Below, in pieces: positions 8,969-17,883 of a stretch of 64,000 bases of DNA (its first letter is position 1; every line of letters begins with the position of its first letter). Made by a program: the position numbers and the translations under genes. The notes beneath the pieces were generated by a model. That model saw only the letters and a list, made by a program, of their open reading frames with translations. It searched no databases and was not told the DNA's origin. The stretch is from Cohnella hashimotonis (lineage in GTDB: Bacteria > Bacillota > Bacilli > Paenibacillales > Paenibacillaceae). Location: contig NZ_JAGRPV010000001.1 of NCBI RefSeq assembly GCF_030014955.1, positions 3,658,001-3,722,000 of the forward strand, in the 5' to 3' direction.

Positions 8969-9471
8969 CCCGTTTGCTCCTTTTTCAGCGCGATCGCTTT
9001 ATTAACGGCCCGCCGAATGCCGCCGTAGCCGGTGCATCTGCACAAATTGCCCGACAGCGCCTCCTCGATATCGGCGTCGCTCGGCGACGGATCGTGCGCC
9101 AGCATCGCGGTAACGGTCACGACCATCCCCGGCGTGCAATAGCCGCATTGATAGCCGCCCTCCTCAAGGAAGCACTGCTGAACCTGCGTCAAGCCCCCTT
9201 CCGATAGGCCTTCGATCGTCGTGACCGATTTGCCCTCGCATTGGTAGGCCATCGCGAGACAGGAATTGACCGGCTTGCCGTCCACGAGCACCATGCAGGC
9301 GCCGCAGCGCCCCATCTCGCAGGACCGCTTCGTGCCGGTAAGGCCCAGATCGTCGCGCAGCACGTGAAGCAGCCGCTTCGTCGGCGGGACGGCCAGCGCC
9401 GTATCCTTGCCGTTCACGTTGATGATCAGCGTTGGAATCGGATCCGCCGACATCGGCACCCTCTCGATCAT
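8965..9471 (-). CDS. pucE: Xanthine dehydrogenase, 2Fe-2S subunit
   Basis: The small electron-transfer subunit (168 residues) of a three-subunit xanthine dehydrogenase. A plant-type ferredoxin cluster motif (CEMGRCGAC, then a later Cys in NSCLA) is followed by the second [2Fe-2S] helical domain (CGYC and CRC in GNLCRCTGY). Start: AAGGAGG nine bases before the ATG at 9471. It lies between pucD and the deaminase gene. The enzyme oxidises hypoxanthine and xanthine to urate in the cytoplasm. Confidence 0.95.
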   Translation of the reverse strand: MIERVPMSADPIPTLIINVNGKDTALAVPPTKRLLHVLRDDLGLTGTKRSCEMGRCGACMVLVDGKPVNSCLAMAYQCEGKSVTTIEGLSEGGLTQVQQCFLEEGGYQCGYCTPGMVVTVTAMLAHDPSPSDADIEEALSGNLCRCTGYGGIRRAVNKAIALKKEQTG

Positions 9472-9521
9472 CTTGCTCGCCTCCTTGCTGCTGCACCCGC
9501 GTGCAGGATTAGCTTAAGTTG

Positions 9522-11789
9522 TTAGAAGCAAAACGGCTCCTGCAGCTGCGCAGGATCGATCGGCAGCTTGTTCACGCGCTTGCCGGTCGCCTGGTAGACA
9601 GCCTCCGCGATCGCCGGCGCCAAGCCCACCGAGCCCAGCTCTCCGAGCCCGCGAGGCCCGTGCTCGTCGCCTTCGGGCAATTCCTCGATCGCGTCCACAG
9701 TCACGCAGCCGTTTTGCTCGACGATCGTGGGTACGAGGTAGGTGTCCAGATTTTTGGTCAAGTAATGCCCGCCGCTCATCACCGCGTCCTCCGTCAGCGC
9801 GAAGCCGAGCGCCATGCTGCCCCCTCCCTCGATCTGACCGAGGTAGCCTTGCGGATTCACGACCGGGCCTGCGGCGACGGCGTGGTATTGCTCGGCGACA
9901 TGCACGCGGCCGGTCAGCGTGTTCACTTCGACCTCCACCGCGACGGCGGCATACGAGTACATATAATGCGCGCCGACCCGGTCGACTGGAGACGTCGGAT
10001 AAGTGAAGTGCGTCTGCGCAGCGATCTGCCGTCCGGCGGTCTCGGCGAGCGCGGCGAGTCCGGCGTAACTGATGAGCAGACGATCGTCCCCGGCGCCGCG
10101 GATGCCGCCTTCGCCGATCGCGAGCGTCTCCGCGGGCAGTCCCAACGCGCCCGAAGCCTCCTCGAGCAGCTTGCCGACAAAAGGGCCGCGCAGCCTGCGG
10201 AGCGATTGCCACATCATGCTCGTCGCACGCGAGGCGGTCGTGGAACCGCTGTCGGGGACGACGTCGGTATCCCCGATCGTGATGACGATGTCCCGCTCGG
10301 AGAAGCCGAACATCTCGATCAGCATCTGCATGAGCGACGCGATCAGGCCTTGGCCGAATTCCTCATAGCCGAAGACGGCTTCGATCTTCCCGTCGATCCG
10401 CAGCTGCAGCCGCCCGCCGGCAGGATCGGGAATGCCGACGCCGAGTCCCGAGGCATGCATGACGTAGGCTGCTCCGATCCCCCGTTTTATCCAAGGCGCT
10501 GACGGCGCCGGCGTAGATCGTTCGCTTCTTTTTCGCCAGAGCGCGCTCTCCGCGAGCGACCCCCACGTCTGGCCGGCGCCGCCCGTCACCGAGATCGGTT
10601 GTCCGAGCGGCCCCGGATCTTCCGCGCGCCGCAGGTTGCGGCGCCGGAGCTCCCACGGGTCCATGCCGAGCAGCGCTGCCAGCCGATCGAGCTGTCCCTC
10701 CAGCGCGAAGATCGCCTGATTGCCGCCGAAGCCTCTGAACTCACCGGACATCCCGTTGTTCGTGAAGGCCGACACGGTATCCACGTCGACCGCCTTGAAG
10801 CGGTACGGTCCGACGACATGCTCCGTCGCGAAGTTCAGCACCTCTGCGCCGAGCGTCGAATAAGGCCCTTTGTCGGCGATGACGTACGCCCGATGCGCGA
10901 CGAGCCTTCCTTCGGCGTCCACGCCCGTTTTCATCGTTATTTTCATCGGATGGCGCTTGAGGCCGGCGCGCACCGATTCCCACCTGGAGTTGTGGAGCTT
11001 TACGGGCCGGCCGGTCGCCAGCGCCAGCAAGGCGCCGTAAGGCTGCACGTTCAACTCGTCCTTGCCGCCGAACGAGCCGCCGATCGGGCTGGACACGACG
11101 CGGATCTCGGCCTCGGGCTTCGCCAGGATGCGAGCAAGCTGCATCCGGTCCATGAAACCGTGCTGCGTCGGGGAGTAGGCCGTCAGCCTGCCGTCCTCAC
11201 CCGGCACGAACAGGCCGCCTTCGGTCTCCATATACGTATGCATCTGCCTGGGCGTGGAATAAGTCTCCTCTACGATATGCGCAGCTTCGGCGAAGCCGGC
11301 TTCGATATCCCCGAACTTGTAATCGTTGCGGTGGAACACGTTGCCTTCAGGGTACAACAGCGGCGAGTCTGCCAGGATGGCGCGCTCCGGATCGTCCACG
11401 ACCGGCAGCGGCTCGTAGTCGACCTCGATCGCCGCTAGCGCGAGCTCCGCCAGCTCGTCGGAATCCGCGGCGACGGCCGCGACGGCATCGCCGATGAAGC
11501 GGACGCGGTCCTCGCAGAAGACCGGGTAGTCGGGCCGGGCGATGCCGAAGCGATTCAGTCCAGGCACGTCCTTCGCGGTAAGAACCGCGTGCACGCCGGG
11601 CAGCGCCAGCGCCTTCGATACGTCGATGCCGCGAATGAGCGCATGCGGATGCGTGCTGCGAAGCACCCGTCCGATCAGCATGTTCGGCAGCGACAAATCC
11701 GTCAGATATTCCAGCTCTCCAGTGACCTTGGCAGGACCGTCGGGACGGATGCGCCAGCGGCGGCCGCTCGTCATGCGGTTCAGCAGCAT
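9522..11789 (-). CDS. pucD: Xanthine dehydrogenase, molybdopterin-binding subunit
   Basis: The 755-residue catalytic subunit of the molybdenum hydroxylase family. I start at the ATG at 11789 (MLLNRM), which has GAGGGGGGAG just upstream and overlaps the pucC stop by ten bases. The N-terminal a/b hammerhead domain (KVTGELEYLTDL) and the cofactor-binding part (GGSFGGKDE near residue 225, EFRGFGGNQA near 335) are visible. The base-catalyst glutamate is in GLGELGSVGLAPA near the C terminus. The length is normal and intact. PucA and PucB encoded upstream would mature its cofactor. Confidence 0.95.
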   Translation of the reverse strand: MLLNRMTSGRRWRIRPDGPAKVTGELEYLTDLSLPNMLIGRVLRSTHPHALIRGIDVSKALALPGVHAVLTAKDVPGLNRFGIARPDYPVFCEDRVRFIGDAVAAVAADSDELAELALAAIEVDYEPLPVVDDPERAILADSPLLYPEGNVFHRNDYKFGDIEAGFAEAAHIVEETYSTPRQMHTYMETEGGLFVPGEDGRLTAYSPTQHGFMDRMQLARILAKPEAEIRVVSSPIGGSFGGKDELNVQPYGALLALATGRPVKLHNSRWESVRAGLKRHPMKITMKTGVDAEGRLVAHRAYVIADKGPYSTLGAEVLNFATEHVVGPYRFKAVDVDTVSAFTNNGMSGEFRGFGGNQAIFALEGQLDRLAALLGMDPWELRRRNLRRAEDPGPLGQPISVTGGAGQTWGSLAESALWRKRSERSTPAPSAPWIKRGIGAAYVMHASGLGVGIPDPAGGRLQLRIDGKIEAVFGYEEFGQGLIASLMQMLIEMFGFSERDIVITIGDTDVVPDSGSTTASRATSMMWQSLRRLRGPFVGKLLEEASGALGLPAETLAIGEGGIRGAGDDRLLISYAGLAALAETAGRQIAAQTHFTYPTSPVDRVGAHYMYSYAAVAVEVEVNTLTGRVHVAEQYHAVAAGPVVNPQGYLGQIEGGGSMALGFALTEDAVMSGGHYLTKNLDTYLVPTIVEQNGCVTVDAIEELPEGDEHGPRGLGELGSVGLAPAIAEAVYQATGKRVNKLPIDPAQLQEPFCF

Positions 11790-12724
11790 GACTCTCCCCC
11801 CTCTTCGGACGCGCGGGCATCGCGCCCCGCCTCCCATAGCGCGGCCGCGACGAGATTGGCCGCCGTCATCCGCCGGAACGCTTCGTCGACCAGCGGATCC
11901 GGCTTGGGCGCATATTCCTCCTGGACAGCCGCATGCAGCGCCGAGAGGAGCGCAGCGTCAGCCGTTCGGCCCCGCATCAGCGCTTCGGCTGCCGTCAGGC
12001 GCGCCGGAATCATCGTTCCGCCGCCGGCCGCGATGCGAATGTCCGCGACCACGCCGCCTTCGTCGAACGCGACGTCCAGCGCCACGTTCACGACCGGCGG
12101 GATAAAGGCTTCCCGGCGGCCGACTTTATGAAAAGCGCAATAGCGCCTTGTCTTCGAGTTTACGGTTATGCCGTCCCTTGCCGGCAGCAGAATCGCAGTA
12201 AGCAGACCCGGCGCGCCGCCTGAGCCTTCCCGTTCGCGATCCAGCCAAGCCGATAATGGTTCTGCAAGCGTACCGGCAAAGTCCAGCCAGATGAGCTGCG
12301 CATCCAGCGCGAGCAGCGCGGTCGCCATATCGCCCGTGCGGGAAAGCACGTTGCCGCCGATCGTCGCCAGGTTGCGAACCGCCGGAGCCGCGATGACGCG
12401 GGCGGCTTCCTTCACGAGCGGAGAGGCCGCGGCAAGACCGGGATGACTGCGGCATTCCGCGAGCGACGTCAGCGCGCCGATTCGCCAGCCGCTGCCCGCC
12501 GTGTCCGGCGGCCCGACTCCGGTCATTTCCGCGACGCCGGCCAGATCGATCAGGTGCGCGGGGTAAGGGACGAGTCCGGCTTCCCACTGCGTACGCAGCA
12601 GCGTGCCTCCGGCTACGAATACCGCGCCCGCTCCCAGCTCCCGCTTCAGCCGCCAGGCCTCTTCGGCGGTTGACGGATGTCGGACGGAGGGAGACCGTAT
12701 GAGTTGTTCTTGCGGATGCGCCAT
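11780..12724 (-). CDS. pucC: Xanthine dehydrogenase, FAD-binding subunit
   Basis: A 314-residue FAD subunit (CO-dehydrogenase flavoprotein fold). FAD contacts are recognisable in VAGGTLLRTQWEAG (residues about 37-50) and AAPAVRNLATIGGNV (about 111-126). The CO_deh_flav C-terminal domain covers the rest. It follows the second permease gene of the nucleoside importer by 24 bases, which links uptake and oxidation in one transcript. In B. subtilis the nup and puc genes are separate units; the join here is notable. Confidence 0.93.
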   Translation of the reverse strand: MAHPQEQLIRSPSVRHPSTAEEAWRLKRELGAGAVFVAGGTLLRTQWEAGLVPYPAHLIDLAGVAEMTGVGPPDTAGSGWRIGALTSLAECRSHPGLAAASPLVKEAARVIAAPAVRNLATIGGNVLSRTGDMATALLALDAQLIWLDFAGTLAEPLSAWLDREREGSGGAPGLLTAILLPARDGITVNSKTRRYCAFHKVGRREAFIPPVVNVALDVAFDEGGVVADIRIAAGGGTMIPARLTAAEALMRGRTADAALLSALHAAVQEEYAPKPDPLVDEAFRRMTAANLVAAALWEAGRDARASEEGGESCC

Positions 12725-12748
12725 CGTACGCTCCCCCTTTTGTCACAG

Positions 12749-13678
12749 CTAGAATCGCTGTTCGCGAATGTATGGCAGACCGAGCGATTGCGGCGTGCCC
12801 GACAGCTTGTTGCGGCTGCGCCAGCCGAGATACATAAGCACGAGAATCGTGACGATGTAAGGAATCATCTTGAGAAAGTATGAAGGGATCTCGCTGCCGA
12901 TGAGCTGAATCTTGAAGCCGATCGTGTCCATCGCGCCGAAGAAGTATGCGCACAGCAGCGCGCGCACCGGATTCCAGCGGGCGAAGATGATGAGCGCGAC
13001 GGCGATCCAGCCCCGGCCGGCAGTCATCCCTTCGGTCCAGGTCGGCGAATATGCGAGGAGCATGTCGGCGCCGGCCAGGCCGATCAGAATCGTGCCGACG
13101 ATGACGTAGCCGTAGCGCAAGGTTTGCACGCGGATGCCCATGACATCGGCCGTCGCCGGATTGTCGCCGATGGCGCGCAGGTGCAAGCCCCAGGAGGTGC
13201 GATGAATGAACAAGTGAAGGATGACGACCAGCGCGAAGCTGAACCAGGTAAGCACGTTCAGATGGCCGAATACGTCGCCGAGGAACGGTACGCCGTCCAA
13301 AAAGCTCAGATCGAGCTTAGGCACCGAGCCCGGAATCGGCGTGCCTGCAACCGACTTGCCGAGGTAGGCGCTAAGGCCGGTGCCGAACAAGGTCATCGCA
13401 AGGCCGCTAACCGTCTGGTTGGCTCGAAGCGTCACCGTCAGAAAAGCGTGGACAAGTCCAAGCGCGATGCTGATGCCCGCGACCGCGAGCAGCGCGAGGG
13501 GCAGGCTGCCCGTATGGATAAACGTCATGCAGGAGATGACGGCGCCGAGCAGCATGATGCCTTCCGCGCCAAGCTGAATGATGCCGGAGCGTTCGATCAG
13601 GATGCCGCCGAGCGCGGCGAAGAGCAGCGGCGTGCCGGAAGAGATCGCGGCGATGACGATCTGCGTGAATGTGTCCAT
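12749..13678 (-). CDS. Nucleoside ABC transporter permease (NupQ-like)
   Basis: A 309-residue integral membrane protein of the BmpA-type importer family, starting at an ATG with a GGAGAG site upstream; the longer in-frame opening is antisense to the next permease. About nine hydrophobic segments are visible, and GAEGIMLLGAVISC is the typical permease core shared with the partner protein. It should pair with the 13696-14808 protein to form the membrane channel for nucleosides. NupQ (old name YufQ) of B. subtilis is the nearest named relative; the exact substrate here is inferred from the purine context. Confidence 0.85.
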   Translation of the reverse strand: MDTFTQIVIAAISSGTPLLFAALGGILIERSGIIQLGAEGIMLLGAVISCMTFIHTGSLPLALLAVAGISIALGLVHAFLTVTLRANQTVSGLAMTLFGTGLSAYLGKSVAGTPIPGSVPKLDLSFLDGVPFLGDVFGHLNVLTWFSFALVVILHLFIHRTSWGLHLRAIGDNPATADVMGIRVQTLRYGYVIVGTILIGLAGADMLLAYSPTWTEGMTAGRGWIAVALIIFARWNPVRALLCAYFFGAMDTIGFKIQLIGSEIPSYFLKMIPYIVTILVLMYLGWRSRNKLSGTPQSLGLPYIREQRF

Positions 13679-13695
13679 GTTCGATCTCTCCTTTA

Positions 13696-14808
13696 CTAAG
13701 CGTTGCGCCGCAGCCTGAACTTGCCGAACATGCCGCCGGCGATCAGGAAGAACAAGATCGCGCCTTGAATCATGTTGGAGATGGACGACGGCAGTCCGAT
13801 CGTCTGCACGCTGTAGCCGCCTACGATCAGGCCGCCGAACAGGACGGCGGAGACGACGAGCCAGGCGGGACTCAGCTTGGCAAGCCAAGCGACGATAATC
13901 GCCGTATAGCCGTAACCCGGCGAAATGCCGTACATGAGCCGGTGCGATACCCCGGAGACCTCCGCCATACCGGCGAGCCCCGCAAGGCCGCCGCTGATGA
14001 GCATGACGAGCAAAATATGGCGTTGAATCGGGATACCCGCATTTTTGGCCGCTTCGGGATTGGCGCCGATGAGCCGCAGCTCGTAGCCCCACTTCGTGTA
14101 CTTGACGAGCAATCCGTACAAAACGACGGCGACAAGCGCAAATACGAGACCGAGGTGAAGCCGCGTGTCGCCAAGCACCGGCAGCGTTTGCGCGTCGTTA
14201 AACATCGGGGTGCCGGGGAAATTAAAGCCTTTCGGGTCCTTCCAGGGTCCGAACACGAAATAGTCGAGCAGCAAAATCGCGACATAGTTGAGCATGAGCG
14301 AGGTGACGAGCTCGTTGACCTGAAAATAGGTGCGGGGAATCGCCGTTAGCAGTCCCCATATTCCGCCGGCAGCGATCGCGAAAACGATCATAAGCGGAAT
14401 CGTCCCGTAAATCGGCAGATTCGGGAACCAGATCGTGACGGCCGTCGCCGCGACGGCACCGACGAGAAACTGGCCTTCCGCGCCGATGTTCCACACCGAG
14501 ATGCGGTAGGCGATCGCTACGCCGATGCCGCACAGCAGGAGCGGGATCGCCTTCACGAGCGTCTCGGTGATGCCGAACGAGGAGCCGAAGGCGCCTTTGA
14601 TCATTTTGGCGTAAACGGTAACCGGATTCATGCCGTTGGCGGCGATAAAAATGCCGCAGAGCACGAGCGCAAGCAAAATAGAAAGCGGCGCGATCCACCA
14701 CGGATTGCGGGTACCCGACGGATCGATCTCGATTCGGTACGAAAAGCGCTTGCGGCGAGGCGCTTCCGCCGGCTCTAGCGGCAGCGCGGCGGCTTGGGTT
14801 TTGCTCAT
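13696..14808 (-). CDS. Nucleoside ABC transporter permease (NupP-like)
   Basis: A 370-residue multi-spanning permease. A cytoplasmic N-terminal tail of about 35 residues (RKRFSYRIEID) is followed by about nine membrane segments. The family block NIGAEGQFLVGAVAAT (near residues 128-143) matches the one in the partner permease. Its ATG overlaps the stop of the ATPase gene by four bases, and 17 bases separate it from the next permease, so the stoichiometry is probably set by translational coupling. Confidence 0.87.
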   Translation of the reverse strand: MSKTQAAALPLEPAEAPRRKRFSYRIEIDPSGTRNPWWIAPLSILLALVLCGIFIAANGMNPVTVYAKMIKGAFGSSFGITETLVKAIPLLLCGIGVAIAYRISVWNIGAEGQFLVGAVAATAVTIWFPNLPIYGTIPLMIVFAIAAGGIWGLLTAIPRTYFQVNELVTSLMLNYVAILLLDYFVFGPWKDPKGFNFPGTPMFNDAQTLPVLGDTRLHLGLVFALVAVVLYGLLVKYTKWGYELRLIGANPEAAKNAGIPIQRHILLVMLISGGLAGLAGMAEVSGVSHRLMYGISPGYGYTAIIVAWLAKLSPAWLVVSAVLFGGLIVGGYSVQTIGLPSSISNMIQGAILFFLIAGGMFGKFRLRRNA

Positions 14809-16331
14809 ATCGCTTCCACCTCCGATCCGTGCAGTCCGGCCATGTACATGCCGATCGCCTCTCTACCTGCCTCGCCGCGGCGAAGCTCCGCCACGATGCG
14901 TCCGCCGAAGATGACGAGGATGCGATCCGACAGCTCCATGACTTCGTCGAGGTCCTCCGAGATGAGCAGCACGCTCTTGTCCTCGGCTCGCAGCTTGGCG
15001 AGAAGACGGTGTACGCCCTCGGTCGCGCCGACGTCGAGACCCTGCGTCGGATGCACCGCGACCATCAGCTTCGGGTCGTGATGGATCTCGCGCGCCAGCA
15101 GCAGCTTCTGCTGATTGCCGCCCGAGAGCTGCTGCACCGGCGTGTCGATGCCGGGCGTCCGCACGTCAAACTCCTCGACCAATCGCTGGCCCCAGGCTTT
15201 GTTGCGACCGATGCGCAGAAAGCCGAGCCTGGCGCGATCGGCGGACCGGTAAGACTTGAACAGCAGGTTGTCGACAAGTCCAAGACTGCCGGCCAGGCCG
15301 CTTTTCATGCGGTTTTCGGGCACGTGCGAGATACCCGCTTCGATTGCCCCGCGCACGGACGCATTACGGAGCGGCTTCCCGTCGAATGCGATCTGGCCGC
15401 GCCGCCAGGGAATCAGGCCGCTCAGCACCTCGGCCAACTCCTTCTGTCCGTTGCCCGCGACGCCGGCGACGCCCACGATCTCTCCGGCGCGAATGCTGAG
15501 CGACAAGCCGTCCAGCGCCTTGCGTCCGTGCTCGGCGACGACCTCCAGCCGGTCGACCTCGAGCAGCGTTCTTCCCGGCGTCTTCACCGGAAGCTCGCGC
15601 CGAGCGGCAATCTCCTTGCCCACCATCAGCCTGGCCAGCTCTCTCTCATTCGTGTCCTGCTTGTCGATGGTGTGGATCATCTTCCCTTTGCGCATGACCG
15701 AGATGCGGTCGGCGACGGCCATGACCTCCTTCAGCTTGTGCGTCGTTACGATAACGGTCTTCCCTTCCGCCTTCATCGCCCGCAGCGTCTCGAACAATTG
15801 ATCCGCTTCGCCCGGCGTCAGCACGGAGGTCGGTTCATCCAGAATGATATACTGCGCGCCCCGGTAGAGCGTCTTGACGATCTCCACGCGCTGCTGCTCG
15901 CCCACCGACAGCTGCCAGATCGGCCGGTCGACCGGAAAGGTGAGCCCGAACTTCTCCGCCAGCGCCTTGATTTCCCGCTCTTTGCTTTTCATCCAGTTCG
16001 AGCCGCGCCAGAAGGACGAGCGCTCGCCCAGCACAATATTTTCCGCTGCCGTCAGCGTCGCGACGAGCCTGAAGTTCTGGAATACCATGCCGACGCCGAG
16101 CTTCGCGGCATCCTTGGGCGAGCGAATGCGGACCTGCTCGCCGCGGAGCAGGATGTCGCCGCTCGTCGGGCGATAGACGCCTGACAACATGCACATCATC
16201 GTGCTCTTGCCCGCGCCGTTTTCCCCCAGCAGCGCATGAATTTCTCCCGCTCCTGCGGCAAAGTCGACGCAGTCGTTGGCGACGACCGATCCGAACTGCT
16301 TGACGATCCGGCGCATCTCGATTGCGTGCAT
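14805..16331 (-). CDS. Nucleoside ABC transporter ATPase with two ABC domains (NupO-like)
   Basis: A 508-residue tandem ATPase. Half 1 has Walker A GENGAGKST and signature LSVGEQQRVE. Half 2 has a degenerate Walker A (GVAGNGQKE) and signature LSGGNQQKL. One intact and one degenerate site is normal for BMP-type and ribose-type importers. The start at MHAIEM is set by AAGGAGG ten bases upstream. It energises the two downstream permeases; the lipoprotein encoded just upstream delivers the ligand. Confidence 0.9.
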   Translation of the reverse strand: MHAIEMRRIVKQFGSVVANDCVDFAAGAGEIHALLGENGAGKSTMMCMLSGVYRPTSGDILLRGEQVRIRSPKDAAKLGVGMVFQNFRLVATLTAAENIVLGERSSFWRGSNWMKSKEREIKALAEKFGLTFPVDRPIWQLSVGEQQRVEIVKTLYRGAQYIILDEPTSVLTPGEADQLFETLRAMKAEGKTVIVTTHKLKEVMAVADRISVMRKGKMIHTIDKQDTNERELARLMVGKEIAARRELPVKTPGRTLLEVDRLEVVAEHGRKALDGLSLSIRAGEIVGVAGVAGNGQKELAEVLSGLIPWRRGQIAFDGKPLRNASVRGAIEAGISHVPENRMKSGLAGSLGLVDNLLFKSYRSADRARLGFLRIGRNKAWGQRLVEEFDVRTPGIDTPVQQLSGGNQQKLLLAREIHHDPKLMVAVHPTQGLDVGATEGVHRLLAKLRAEDKSVLLISEDLDEVMELSDRILVIFGGRIVAELRRGEAGREAIGMYMAGLHGSEVEAI

Positions 16332-16440
16332 CGTTGTTGTCCTCCTTCGTACGGGGAGGGGCCGTCCCCTCCCGCCTGCCGATTGCTTTTCCGTTAAGGC
16401 CGTTCTTCCCTTCTTAAGCCAACAAATCCCTTTGCTCAAG

Positions 16441-16481
16441 GGATTTGCCTGGACTTGCCTGGGACTTGCCTGGACTTGCCT
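16441..16481. repeat. Four copies of a 10-11 bp direct repeat
   Basis: The unit GGACTTGCCT occurs four times head to tail (first copy GGATTTGCCT, third copy with an extra G). It lies in the short gap between the lipoprotein and ATPase genes of the importer. No function is evident; slipped-strand expansion is the simplest origin. Confidence 0.7.
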
Positions 16482-16488
16482 GCGGACA

Positions 16489-17688
16489 TTACTTCGGTAT
16501 CGTGCCTTCTACGCCTTGGACGAACCAGTTCATCTCGAGAATTTCGGCGTCCGTCAGCGACTTGCCGCTTGGCACCTTCTCCGCGCCGCTCTGATCGAGG
16601 ATCGGACCGCTGTAGATGTTGTCTTCGCCCGCGAGGAACTTCGCCTTCTGGTCTTCGACCAGCTTCTTCACGTCGTCCGGGATGCTCTCGCCGAGCGGCG
16701 CAATGTCGACCATGCCGTCCACGAAGGAGCCCAGGTACTGATCGTTGGACCACGTGCCGTCCATCAGCGCCTTAACCTTTTTCACGTAGTAAGGGCCCCA
16801 GTTCCAGATCGGATTCGTCAGGTAAGCCTTCGGCGCGTATCGCGTCATGTCGGAATCGTTGCCGCCCGCCATCGCGCCCTTCTCCGCGGCCGCCTGGAGC
16901 GACGCCGGCGAGTCCTGGTAAGCGATCAGCACGTCGGCGCCCTTGTCGAGCAGGCTGACCGCCGCATTGCGCTCGGTCGTCGGATCGAACCAGGTGTTGG
17001 TCCAGACGACGTCGACCTTGACGTCCTTGTTGACGGATTGCGCGCCTAGCGTGAAGGCGTTGATGTTATAAATGAGTTCGGGAATCGGAAACGCCGCGAC
17101 ATAGCCGAGATGGTTTTTCTTCGTCATCTTGCCCGCCGCGATGCCGCTCAGGTAGCTGGCTTCCCAGTTTTTTCCGAAGTATGTGGCCATGTTGTCGTTC
17201 GTCTTGTAGCCGCCCGCGTGCTCGAACTTGACGTTCGGGAACTTTTTGGCGACATTCAGCGTGTAGTCCATGTAGCCGAAGCTGGTGGTGAAAATAATAT
17301 CGTGGTTTTGCGCGAGCTCGGTGATGATCCGCTCCGCGTCGGCGCTCTCCGGTACGTTTTCGACCGTGTCGGCCTTGATGCCAAGCTCTTTCTCCATGTA
17401 TTTGACGCCTTGATCGTGCTGGTACGTCCATCCGCCGTCTCCCGGAGGGCCGATATAGACGAATGCGACGCGGGGGTTCGCGATGCCCGAGCCTGTCGAA
17501 GCTGTCGAAGGTGACGCCGATGCGCTTGCAGATGCGCCGGACGATGCCGACGGGCTTGCCGATTCGGAAGGAGACGCCGGCGAACTCGCATTGCCGTTGT
17601 TGTTCGAATTGCCGCAGCCCGACAGAATGAGCACCATCATCACCACGAATGCAAGACTTACGCTCCAAGTGCTTTTGATCTTTTTCAT
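16489..17688 (-). CDS. BMP-family nucleoside-binding lipoprotein (NupN-like)
   Basis: A 399-residue lipoprotein that binds purine nucleosides outside the membrane. The start MKKIKSTW has GGGGAGG upstream. The lipobox LILSGC gives an acylated Cys near residue 24, followed by a long Ser/Ala/Pro linker (about residues 28-65) and the BMP domain (NPRVAFVYIGPPGDGGWTYQ near 75). It opens the importer operon: a good promoter lies 60 bases upstream, and the ATPase gene follows after about 155 bases. Being first fits the high level needed for a binding protein. Confidence 0.9.
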   Translation of the reverse strand: MKKIKSTWSVSLAFVVMMVLILSGCGNSNNNGNASSPASPSESASPSASSGASASASASPSTASTGSGIANPRVAFVYIGPPGDGGWTYQHDQGVKYMEKELGIKADTVENVPESADAERIITELAQNHDIIFTTSFGYMDYTLNVAKKFPNVKFEHAGGYKTNDNMATYFGKNWEASYLSGIAAGKMTKKNHLGYVAAFPIPELIYNINAFTLGAQSVNKDVKVDVVWTNTWFDPTTERNAAVSLLDKGADVLIAYQDSPASLQAAAEKGAMAGGNDSDMTRYAPKAYLTNPIWNWGPYYVKKVKALMDGTWSNDQYLGSFVDGMVDIAPLGESIPDDVKKLVEDQKAKFLAGEDNIYSGPILDQSGAEKVPSGKSLTDAEILEMNWFVQGVEGTIPK

Positions 17689-17749
17689 ACCGTTCCTCCC
17701 CGACTCCCTGTTTGTTGGTCGATTTGGTATGCACCAATGACGTAATCTC

Positions 17750-17778
17750 AATATAGAACCGCGTAATTTTAACGTCAA
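17750..17778 (-). promoter_or_regulatory. SigA promoter of the importer / xanthine dehydrogenase / allantoin operon
   Basis: On the minus strand TTGACG (17773-17778), a 17-base spacer, then TATATT (17750-17755). Both boxes match consensus at 5 of 6 positions. The inverted repeat TTGGT-ATGC-ACCAA (about 17725-17738) lies just downstream of the -10 box and is a candidate regulator site, perhaps for PucR. No other strong promoter was seen down to pucG, so this may drive about 14 kb. Confidence 0.7.
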
Positions 17779-17883
17779 CATAGATGACATACCATTGGAG
17801 AATCGTCTAAAATGCGCTTGCGCGATTTGTGCATGGCGCACTTTCCGAATGATCAACCAACGTTTTGGGAAATAACAGGCATG

